From assembly GCA_963737835.1 (NCBI GenBank), contig CAVTUH010000002.1, forward strand, positions 744,001 to 808,000: a stretch of DNA of 64,000 nucleotides. Reading direction: 5' to 3'. The stretch's first letter is position 1, and every line of letters starts with the position of its first letter. The notes beneath the pieces were generated by a model. It was not told the origin of the DNA. It ran no database searches and worked only from the letters and a program-made list of their open reading frames with translations. The DNA is from Palsa-1248 sp963737835 (lineage in GTDB: Bacteria > Gemmatimonadota > Gemmatimonadetes > Gemmatimonadales > Gemmatimonadaceae). Positions 31,625 through 38,281 of this stretch are shown piece after piece. The position numbers and the translations under genes were made by a program.

Positions 31625-32266
31625 ATGCGTACCAGCCCCCTTCTTCCCGCGCTGTCCGTTGCAGTCATCGCCGCAATCGCCGCCCGTCCCCACTCAGCCG
31701 CAGCCCAGGTCCAACAGGTCTACCAGTCACGCGGTGAGGTCGCCCTCCCGGACACCACCGCGGCTCCCTACGTGCGTGGCTCGACACTGCTCCGCCGCGC
31801 CGATGCGCTCGTGTCGATGGCCCAGGTGGCACCCTCAGGCGCTTCGACCTACCCCAACGCTCGCGAAGCCGCTCACGCCGCGCGCGCCGCGCAAGACGCC
31901 TACGACGCGGCAGTCTCGAATTACTCGAACGGCTATTACGCGGTCGCGGACAGCGCCGCCCGCGTCGCCATCGAGAAGGCTGAGCTCGCCGCTGCCGCCG
32001 CCGCGCGCGCACCCGCGCCACCGCTCCAGATGGTGAGCGAGGGGGAGGTCGGCGCCCCGGGACCGACCACCGTCCTCGTGCCCAATCCGGCGCCGGCGGT
32101 CCTCATCCGCGAAGCGAATGACTATGTGACGTCGTCCTATGCAGGCCTCACCCCTCAGCCATTCGGGGCCTACCCTGCCAACGGCCCATACCCGCCGGCC
32201 ATGCGCGACTCCCTGCCCTTCGGAACGAGCGCAGTCGGACGGGCGCCGACGCTGGTAGCGCCGTAA
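31625..32266 (+). CDS. Secreted Ala-rich protein, unknown function
   Basis: A 213-residue protein from ATG 31625, just past the GACGTT-type repeat. It has a signal peptide (LLPALSVAVIAAIAARPHSA ending AAAQ). The middle is Ala-rich and helical (YPNAREAAHAARAAQDAYDA, VADSAARVAIEKAELAAAAA), probably a coiled coil, and the last third is Pro-rich (FGAYPANGPYPPAM). The composition suggests an extracytoplasmic, partly disordered protein. No family is recognised. Immediately downstream lies a composite palindrome that could form the transcript's end. Confidence 0.6.
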   Translation: MRTSPLLPALSVAVIAAIAARPHSAAAQVQQVYQSRGEVALPDTTAAPYVRGSTLLRRADALVSMAQVAPSGASTYPNAREAAHAARAAQDAYDAAVSNYSNGYYAVADSAARVAIEKAELAAAAAARAPAPPLQMVSEGEVGAPGPTTVLVPNPAPAVLIREANDYVTSSYAGLTPQPFGAYPANGPYPPAMRDSLPFGTSAVGRAPTLVAP

Positions 32267-32288
32267 GGGGAAGGGAGGAGCAGGGCCT

Positions 32289-32429
32289 GGGTCTGGGGTT
32301 TGGGTCTGGGAACAAATCGAAAGGCCGGTCACGGTGCACGGTGACCAGCCTTGGGCCGGTAGGGGCGACGCATTGCGTCGCCCGTTGTTGTCGTTGCGGT
32401 TGTTGTTCCCAGACCCAAACCCCAGACCC
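32289..32429. repeat. Composite palindrome with perfect 27-bp inverted arms around an R1 hairpin
   Basis: The left arm 32289-32315 (GGGTCTGGGGTTTGGGTC and TGGGAACAA) is the exact reverse complement of 32403-32429. The 87-base interior holds an AAATCGAAAGGCC stem-loop and an R1 hairpin at 32360-32383. The arm words also occur at 4585-4599. Similar architecture with different arms appears at 33439-33539, 47641-47973 and 54876-55050. There is no coding frame, no transposase, and the element lies between convergent genes (31625 plus, 33100 minus). Confidence 0.85.
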
Positions 32430-32440
32430 CAAACCCCGCT

Positions 32441-33100
32441 TTAGTCCCTCCGCATCACCACCGTCGTCACCACCGGATCCGGCAGGTCACTGCTGCCGCC
32501 GTCGATTTCGCGCAGTACCCCGTCCGCCATCCAGCAGCCCTTGTAGGCACCGGTCTCCTGGCGGGACAGGAGAAACAGGTAGGTCACCCGCTCGCCGTGA
32601 GCCCCCGTGATCGCCACCCGCTCACGCGCGTGCTGCGCGACGACCAGCACCGGCCCCCGGTCCGCCTTCGCGTGACCGATGATCGGGCGATACGCGGAGC
32701 TCTTCACGAGAGCGCGAAAGCGAGCGATCGGTCCGGTCACATCGCGGTTTTCCGGTGACGTGAACGCAAACGTCAGGGCAATCCCGTGGTCGGGCGCCGG
32801 ATCGTCGTTGTGTTGCAGCGCGTTCAGCATGATGCCAATCACTGCGTCGGGCCCGAGTCCGGGCTCCGGTGCGGGATCGCGAGCCACCTTGTGGCCCGCG
32901 AGCGCCAGCAGCGGATCACCATCCGCCAACCGCATCTCGCCAGAAACGTTCTGCCCCGCCACGTCACCCGGTACGATCACCCAAGCCCGCGCGACCGGCG
33001 CTTGCACGGACGCAGTGACGATCAGGACTGCAGCCCATTTCGCGGAGCGACCGCCCCAACGACCACTCCCTCTAACGCGTTCACGATCGAGCCACGCCAC
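32441..33100 (-). CDS. Membrane-anchored DUF4864-like protein
   Basis: A 219-residue protein from the GTG at 33100, chosen because GGAGGTG stands a few bases upstream. One hydrophobic signal or anchor (AKWAAVLIVTASVQAPVARA) precedes the main domain, with MLNALQHNDDPAPDHGIALT, FAFTSPENRDVTGPIARFRA, LVKSSAYRPIIGHA and VTYLFLLSRQETGAYKGCWM, followed by ADGVLR. These match the DUF4864 pattern: a helix with Gln-His-Asp residues, FAF-SP and a final W-T-G-V block. Its function is unknown. The 3' end lies right beside the composite palindrome at 32289-32429. Confidence 0.75.
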   Translation of the reverse strand: MAWLDRERVRGSGRWGGRSAKWAAVLIVTASVQAPVARAWVIVPGDVAGQNVSGEMRLADGDPLLALAGHKVARDPAPEPGLGPDAVIGIMLNALQHNDDPAPDHGIALTFAFTSPENRDVTGPIARFRALVKSSAYRPIIGHAKADRGPVLVVAQHARERVAITGAHGERVTYLFLLSRQETGAYKGCWMADGVLREIDGGSSDLPDPVVTTVVMRRD

Positions 33101-33558
33101 AAGGCACCTCCGAGTCTCGTTGCCCTCGGCCCTCCGTCGCTCTGGCGGCCAGCCGCTTGAGGTACCAACCCGTACGCGCGACTGGCGACAGCGGTTTCGT
33201 CGGGTCGAGCTCGACACCAGTGCTGGCCCGCCCTCTCTGCGGCCGCTGGCGAACAACGATGCCGCGGTCAAGTCCAGACGGAAAGTCCTGTGTCCGCCCA
33301 AGGAAGGACTATGCCATCGTGCACACCGCCCGTATGTCACTATTTCGCAAGGAGTTATTCACCTTGCACGTGGAACGCGCACCCGGCCGATAGTTACGGG
33401 ATGGGATGGGGCATCCCGTAAACGAACAGGCAAACTGCGGGATCAGGGGTCAGGGGCCAGGGGACAAATCGAAAAGCCAATCACTGTGCGCAGCGACTGG
33501 CCTCATAGTTTGGTTCCCCCACCCCTGACCCCTGATCCCCGACCCCGCAGTTCACCGT
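33101..33558. other. Intergenic region holding a composite repeat
   Basis: No gene with natural composition was seen in 33101-33430. The stretch 33439-33539 is a composite palindrome described separately. Bases 33541-33558 lead into the sigma-factor gene's stop at 33559. Confidence 0.5.
33439..33539. repeat. Composite palindrome with perfect 18-bp GGGATCAGGGGTCAGGGG arms
   Basis: GGGATCAGGGGTCAGGGG at 33439-33456 is exactly reverse-complemented at 33522-33539. The interior of 65 bases includes an AAATCGAAAAGCC stem-loop resembling that inside the 32289-32429 element, but no R1 hairpin. Partial copies of the arm occur at 43133-43172, 47644-47666 and 52985-53007. Confidence 0.82.
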
Positions 33559-34992
33559 TCACCGCCCGCCGCTGTCCCGCTGCCCGGTCCGCCGCTTTGC
33601 TCGCTGCCGCGCGTCCACCGGAGCTCGGCGGTCCGGCATCGCACGCCTGGGTGGCGCGGTGTTGGGCGCGGTGTGGAGTCGGGCAGGATGGGGAGGCGCA
33701 GATGCGCCCGCGGCGCTCGCGGCCATCGCGTGCTTCGACAACAGGGCCCAGACACTGGCCGTGAGCGCGAGGCCAAGCACGACGATCGCGATCGCTCGTA
33801 TCGCGCGGACGTCGATATAGCTCGCAACCGCTTGCACCGCCTGCCAACCGACTTCCACCGAACGACGCACCGCCGTCGCGGTCGTCTCCACCGCCATCAC
33901 GATCGCTCGACGAGCCCGCACCATGACGGGGTCCGTCGATTTCGTCCGCGGCGCAGTCACCCGCATCTTCATCGTCAGCACCCGCGTCGTGATCGCGCCA
34001 GCCTGTCGCCGCCCCGCGTCCGCCGCAGCGCGCACCATCGCCTTGGCGGCCGCCGCGTCCGGCAGCGAGGGCCGCCAGCCGCCGCCCCGCGTCCCCTGTG
34101 ACCGTCCGAACGACAATTTCCCTGAGAGGGAATGCCACGCAGCATCCGGATCGACGACGTCGGCGATGATGCGCCCAGGTCCGTACCAGGCGGATTCCAT
34201 CGCCTCCAGCGCCGTCGGATCCCCACCCGCGCCCGCCACGTCTCGGCACAGCTCTTCAGCGTCCGCGGTGCTGCTCTCGCCCGCCAGATGGCGCTCGATC
34301 CGATCGGGGTCGATCATCGGGAACGGGTCGACGCCCTCGCCCGCGTCGCGCAGTGTCGACTGCGCCGACCGCTTCTCCAGTACCCAGTTCGTCGGGGCCA
34401 GGCGCTTCCGCATTGCCCGCGACGCCGGCGTGATCTGCGTGTGGACCGTGCGGACATTGCTGCCCATCACGGTTGCGATCTCCTCGCGCGTCAATCGATC
34501 GGCCCAGCGCATGAAGGCGACGGTGCGGGTCACCGCGGGCAGTCGCGCGATCGTATCGTGCATGACCGCGTGCAGGTCGGTGGGGCCGACCGCCAGCATG
34601 CCCGCCCCCGACTGGTCCAGCTCGCCAGCCGCGGTATCGGTTACCGGAAGCCCTGCGTGCCACCGGGCTTCAGACCGAGTCCGCTTGAGCTCCTCCAGCG
34701 ACACGCGATGCGTCGCCGCATAGAGATTCCCCCGCACCGACCCGTGGAATGCCCAGCTGTGCCTGCCGCGCCAGAGACGCGCAAACACCTCGTCCACGAC
34801 CCGCGCTGCGGCGTCGTACGTCTGCACGTACCGAAATGCGAACGCGGTCAACCCGCGCGCATGAGTCCGGAACAGCGACTCCAACGCGCGCGTGCTGCCG
34901 CCGCGAATGCGGTCGATCCATTCGCGGTCATCCGTCAGGAAAGCCGAGCCCGCACGGTCACTCACTGGGGGCAAGTTCACGGCTTGGTCCAT
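33559..34992 (-). CDS. ECF sigma factor fused to a FecR-like anti-sigma domain and a membrane helix
   Basis: A 477-residue single frame. Residues ~22-100 form sigma region 2 (WIDRIRGGSTRALESLFRTH, VVDEVFARLW) and ~140-198 form region 4 (HDTIARLPAVTRTVAFMRWA, then TREEIATVMGSNVRTVHTQI). Residues ~227-292 (DPDRIERHLAGESSTADAEE and DAAWHSLSG) resemble the N-terminal part of FecR-type anti-sigma proteins. A hydrophobic helix near residues 398-416 (IRAIAIVVLGLALTASVWAL) would anchor the C-terminal part in the membrane, followed by a Pro/Ala/Arg-rich tail. Normally sigma and anti-sigma are separate genes; here the frame is continuous with no stop. The start at ATG 34992 is chosen for domain fit; an ATG at 35028 is also possible. 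Confidence 0.78.
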   Translation of the reverse strand: MDQAVNLPPVSDRAGSAFLTDDREWIDRIRGGSTRALESLFRTHARGLTAFAFRYVQTYDAAARVVDEVFARLWRGRHSWAFHGSVRGNLYAATHRVSLEELKRTRSEARWHAGLPVTDTAAGELDQSGAGMLAVGPTDLHAVMHDTIARLPAVTRTVAFMRWADRLTREEIATVMGSNVRTVHTQITPASRAMRKRLAPTNWVLEKRSAQSTLRDAGEGVDPFPMIDPDRIERHLAGESSTADAEELCRDVAGAGGDPTALEAMESAWYGPGRIIADVVDPDAAWHSLSGKLSFGRSQGTRGGGWRPSLPDAAAAKAMVRAAADAGRRQAGAITTRVLTMKMRVTAPRTKSTDPVMVRARRAIVMAVETTATAVRRSVEVGWQAVQAVASYIDVRAIRAIAIVVLGLALTASVWALLSKHAMAASAAGASAPPHPARLHTAPNTAPPRRAMPDRRAPVDARQRAKRRTGQRDSGGR

Positions 34993-35191
34993 GCGGCCAT
35001 TATCGGAGCGGAGGGACTGACGCTCCATACGCACCTGCACCTGATGGGCGAGCCAACGCGTCGTCTCGCTACAAAAAAGGGGACGACGCACCTACGTGGT
35101 CAAACTTCGCTGAGGGTACCCCCCAACCTCTCAGAACGCAAGCAATACATTGGTCCACATCGGCAGTTGCGCGGAATCACGAGCAGGCCGG

Positions 35192-35665
35192 TCACGCTCG
35201 CCCGGCAGCGGCTCGCTTGATGACTGCGACCTGCCCCGCATGGTAGCCCGTGTGCTGGACGATGCCGTGCAGCAACACGTACAGACTGTGGGGCTTGCCC
35301 GGCGTGCGGTCCTCGAGATGCCCGTCCCCGAGCGCGAGCACCGCGCGCCGAAGATCGGCGTGCGATCGCTCGAGCGCTTGGGTTGCCAGAGTCCACGCCG
35401 CGGGGGTGGTCACCTCGACCGGAGGCCAGTCTTCGACGGGCGTCACCTCGACGATCTCGCCGCCCAATCGCCGCCGTGCGATCAATGCCCAGGCGGTCAT
35501 GTGATGCACGAGCTCCCAAATGCTGTGCGCGCCGGGGATCGGGTGCGAGGCCGCAACGTCTGGGCTCACGTCCGCCAGCAGCGCGCCGACCGGCGGGCCA
35601 TGCCACGCATCGCCTTCGATCATCCGGAACAACTGATCGGCGATCCGATCGCACTCGATCGGCAT
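35192..35665 (-). CDS. DinB superfamily protein
   Basis: A 157-residue four-helix-bundle protein. It starts MPIECDRIADQLFRMIEGDA, has GAHSIWELVHHMTAWALIAR, where the first His of the metal triad is expected, and ends with HSLYVLLHGIVQHTGYHAGQ and VAVIKRA, which carries the other two His residues (the H---YHAGQ motif). DinB proteins bind a divalent metal; many are thiol- or bacillithiol-dependent transferases, others have unknown roles. It is a single gene on the minus strand downstream of the sigma-factor gene. Confidence 0.9.
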   Translation of the reverse strand: MPIECDRIADQLFRMIEGDAWHGPPVGALLADVSPDVAASHPIPGAHSIWELVHHMTAWALIARRRLGGEIVEVTPVEDWPPVEVTTPAAWTLATQALERSHADLRRAVLALGDGHLEDRTPGKPHSLYVLLHGIVQHTGYHAGQVAVIKRAAAGRA

Positions 35666-35789
35666 ACCTACAGTATGATGCGGCTTCCGTGCACCAGGCT
35701 AGTCCTTTCGTTTCGCCGTTGTCTACTCCTAAGAACCTGCGCCAACCTGACATCCGAACGAGGCAATTTGGGCGTGCAACGAAATAGCC

Positions 35790-35814
35790 GGGCGACGCAT
35801 TGCGTCGCCCCTAC
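35790..35814. repeat. GGGCGACGC hairpin repeat (R1)
   Basis: A perfect stem GGGCGACGC-ATT-GCGTCGCCC followed by CTAC. It lies in the gap between the DinB and PqqD genes, about 100 bases from an R2 element. Confidence 0.8.
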
Positions 35815-35915
35815 CCGCCCATCCCCAAGCACCACTGTCTGGACGGTTCGAGGACCTCACAACCATCGCTCACTGTTTCTGGTTCGATCCGTCCCGGTCG
35901 GATTGGGTGAACCGC

Positions 35916-35959
35916 TTTACTTTCTGAACTTCTACTCTCTCGGCCCGCGTCAGCGGCCG
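35916..35959. repeat. Purine/pyrimidine-arm repeat (R2), overlapping the PqqD stop
   Basis: TTTACTTTCTGAACTTC and TACTCTCTCGGCCCGC are the reverse complement of the purine tract at 298-333, with a GC stem GGCCCGCGTCAGCGGCC at the end. It overlaps the last bases of the PqqD gene (ending at 35950), so the repeat forms the end of the coding frame. Confidence 0.65.
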
Positions 35960-36225
35960 TGCTGCGCTTTCTTCACCAGCCCCGCAGCCAACAGTCCTTC
36001 GGTTAGCCGATCGACCGCCTGCACTGCATCATCGACCGGAATGCCGTATTCGGCGGCGATCGAGGACGCCGTGGCCGCGCGGTCACCCGACCCTTCGAGC
36101 AGGGCCCAGATCCGCGCACCGGTTTGATTGAGCGAGTAGTACCGCTTGGTGCCGGTGTGCACGACGACGCCACCGTCCGGCAGGTCCGCAAACACGACAT
36201 CGGCCGCGACTTCGATCTCTCGCAC
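35950..36225 (-). CDS. PqqD-family RiPP-recognition protein
   Basis: A 91-residue protein from a GTG at 36225 that overlaps the stop of the nucleotidyltransferase gene (TAGTG). It shows the PqqD fold: VAADVVFADLPDGGVVVHTG, TKRYYSLNQTGARIWALLEG, and a helical end with VDDAVQAVDRLTEGLLAAGL. In lasso-peptide and other RiPP pathways such a domain binds the leader of a precursor peptide. No precursor peptide, leader protease or cyclase is visible here. It is the last gene of a minus-strand set with a nucleotidyltransferase and a kinase-like protein. The stop falls within an R2 repeat. Confidence 0.85.
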   Translation of the reverse strand: MREIEVAADVVFADLPDGGVVVHTGTKRYYSLNQTGARIWALLEGSGDRAATASSIAAEYGIPVDDAVQAVDRLTEGLLAAGLVKKAQHGR

Positions 36226-37403
36226 TAGTGTCCCGCCGATCGCACCGCGCCGTCGGCCCCGGCCCCGGTCTGTCGCGCCTCCGCCGGCAGCCATGTCCCC
36301 GCCACGAGTTGCGCGGCCCGCCCAGGCATGACGATGGCGCGCATCGCGAGACGGACGATGCCGCGCGGTGATCCTTGCGCGAGCTGGCTGAGCACCACCA
36401 CGCGCGGATCCGTGGCCGGCGGAATGTCGGCGCGCGCGGGGGCGAGCAGTCGCGTGCGGCCCACTCGCCGGATGCGCCGCCACGCGTGGCGCCGTTCCCG
36501 TGCTTTCTCAGCTCGCTCGTCGACGCCGGTCCTCCCAGCCCCCGGCACGTCACGCGCTGCCACGAGGATCGTGCGCAACGCAGAGCGGTCTGGATGTGCG
36601 GCGACGAACTGCCGCAGCTCCTCTCGATCGACGGCGTCAGTCATGAGGAGCGCGACGTCGATCACATCGCGCAGACGATACCGCGCGGCCCGATGCACGA
36701 CGACGGCATGGTCGAGCGTGTGCATCACGAGCGCGGTCGCGTCAGGAATCCGAATCGATCCGCCGAGTGCCGCCGGGTGCGACCCACGCCAGACGCGAAG
36801 GGCGAGCGCGTCGGATCCGCTGTCGCTCAGACGGCGGTGAATCTCGACGGGCAATCCCCCTCCGGTGCTCAGCGCCGGAAGATGTCGGTCTGGAGTCCCT
36901 GGCTCGTCCGGCGTGTATCCCAACGTCGAGCGAAGGGCCGCGTGCAGCGCCTGGGCTCCGTCGCCTTCGACCAACAGGTCGATGTCCGACATCGTTCGGG
37001 CGCCGGCCGGCTCGCCACCCAACAGTCGCGCCGCGCCCTTGAGCGCCAGCACTGGCACCTTCACCGCCGCGGCGACGTCACCGATCGCCGACAGTTGCTG
37101 CATCGCCACAAGACTCGCGCGCAAGGCGTCCGCACTGCTCGCCCGGATCAGCCCATCGGCGCTCGCGAGCACCTGCGCGAGCGCGCTCGAGCGGCGCCGT
37201 GGAGCATCGAGCCACGCGCCACAGCTCTCGAGCGCGAGCACGCGCTCCCAGATCTCGATGGGAGCACGCAATGCGGTCGCCGCGCGAGCCGCGTCCGGCG
37301 CGGATCCAGCGACGATCGCCGCGACGACATCGTATACCGCCCGCGACCACGCGCTCTCCCGCAACCACCGCGCGACTCCAGCGCCTTCAGTCGTAAGGGC
37401 CAC
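36225..37403 (-). CDS. Nucleotidyltransferase-fold protein of RiPP-type clusters
   Basis: A 392-residue protein from the GTG at 37403, 14 bases past the kinase gene; longer upstream frame overlaps the kinase and is ignored. The core reads VPVLALKGAARLLGGEPAGA, then TMSDIDLLVEGDGAQALHAA (the DID pair of nucleotidyltransferases), then LPALSTGGGLPVEIHRRLSD (HR after the third acid). An N-terminal helical part and a C-terminal His/Arg-rich helical part surround it (DATALVMHTLDHAVVVHRAA). This is the family of putative nucleotidyltransferases found with PqqD and HPr-kinase-like genes. It may modify a peptide or sugar with a nucleotide, but its substrate is unknown. Confidence 0.82.
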   Translation of the reverse strand: MALTTEGAGVARWLRESAWSRAVYDVVAAIVAGSAPDAARAATALRAPIEIWERVLALESCGAWLDAPRRRSSALAQVLASADGLIRASSADALRASLVAMQQLSAIGDVAAAVKVPVLALKGAARLLGGEPAGARTMSDIDLLVEGDGAQALHAALRSTLGYTPDEPGTPDRHLPALSTGGGLPVEIHRRLSDSGSDALALRVWRGSHPAALGGSIRIPDATALVMHTLDHAVVVHRAARYRLRDVIDVALLMTDAVDREELRQFVAAHPDRSALRTILVAARDVPGAGRTGVDERAEKARERRHAWRRIRRVGRTRLLAPARADIPPATDPRVVVLSQLAQGSPRGIVRLAMRAIVMPGRAAQLVAGTWLPAEARQTGAGADGAVRSAGH

Positions 37404-37417
37404 CGCTGGATCGCTCG

Positions 37418-38260
37418 CTACGGATGGGCGGCCAGCAGCGTGCGCTCGATCGCCCGCAGCTGCGCCGGAGAATGGATGAGTCGAAAGCTCGGCACCTCGG
37501 TGACAATGTGCCGCAACGCGGCGAGGTGCGCAGGCGCACCACCGTCGGCAATGAGCACCCACGCCGACTCCCGCACGAGGTCGACGAGCGCTTGTGTCGG
37601 TGACAGCGGTGCGAGCTGGTCCTCGGGTCCCTGTTGAATCCACACGAGGGCCGCCACCGGCGCGCTCGGCGCAGACGGCACGGACATCTCGGCCCGCTGG
37701 CGAGGATCTCCGGGGATTGCGCTCGCCGCCGCCCGCTCGGTCGCGAGCTCCGGGAACACCTCCGACAACGTCCGGCTGACCCGGAGCGGCTCGCGCCATC
37801 CCATCGCGACGACGCCACGCTGCTGCACCTCGACAATGACACCATCGTCCCCAAGCACCGCCCATCCCGAGCGCGCGAGTGCGTACGCGAGCGTCGACTT
37901 GCCGCTCCCGGTCGGCCCGACGAGCAGCCACGCTCGGCCCTTGGGATCAACCACACCAGCCGCATGAATGTGGTAGCGGCGGCGCTGGCGCAACCGGAGA
38001 ATCGCACCGGCGCGGGCCAATTCGCGACGCGACCCGGCGGGCGCCGCACCGTAACCGACTCCTCGGATCAATCGACCACCGCGGACCAAGAGCTCCGCTC
38101 CCGAGAGCACGTGTGTCAGGCGCGCACCGTCGGCACTCGTCGTGCCCTGGACGGCGTTGAACTGCCACTCGGGACCACGCGCGGTCGCGCGTACCGGTGG
38201 TGCTGCGTGGTCCTCGGCTCCTGCGTCCTCGTGCGGTGTGCGTGCTGGCGTCAGCGGCAT
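37418..38260 (-). CDS. HPr-kinase-like (PEP-carboxykinase fold) ATP-binding protein
   Basis: A 280-residue protein. Its ATP-binding core has RYHIHAAGVVDPKGRAWLLV, Walker A GPTGSGKSTLAYAL (residues 115-128), and WAVLGDDGVIV, where the Asp pair binds the metal. The C-terminal part ends in FRLIHSPAQLRAIERTLLAA. The N-terminal 40 residues are low-complexity. This is the HprK-like family found in RiPP and lasso-peptide gene clusters, where a relative phosphorylates the precursor C-terminus. Together with the following two genes it forms a short operon; no canonical HPr substrate is encoded nearby. Confidence 0.85.
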   Translation of the reverse strand: MPLTPARTPHEDAGAEDHAAPPVRATARGPEWQFNAVQGTTSADGARLTHVLSGAELLVRGGRLIRGVGYGAAPAGSRRELARAGAILRLRQRRRYHIHAAGVVDPKGRAWLLVGPTGSGKSTLAYALARSGWAVLGDDGVIVEVQQRGVVAMGWREPLRVSRTLSEVFPELATERAAASAIPGDPRQRAEMSVPSAPSAPVAALVWIQQGPEDQLAPLSPTQALVDLVRESAWVLIADGGAPAHLAALRHIVTEVPSFRLIHSPAQLRAIERTLLAAHP

Positions 38261-38281
38261 CTCAGCACATGCACGTATACC

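Noticed and set aside
32289..32429. Composite palindrome as an insertion sequence
   Set aside because: No transposase frame, and the flanks show no clear target duplication, so I list it only as a repeat.
33101..33340. N-terminal extension of the DUF4864-like gene
   Set aside because: A strong GGAGGTG site before GTG 33100 and the position of the signal anchor favour the shorter protein.
36225..37931. Longer start for the nucleotidyltransferase gene (568 codons)
   Set aside because: The extra N-terminal part lies antiphase within the kinase-like gene and is Arg/Gly-rich noise; the GTG at 37403 follows the kinase stop directly.
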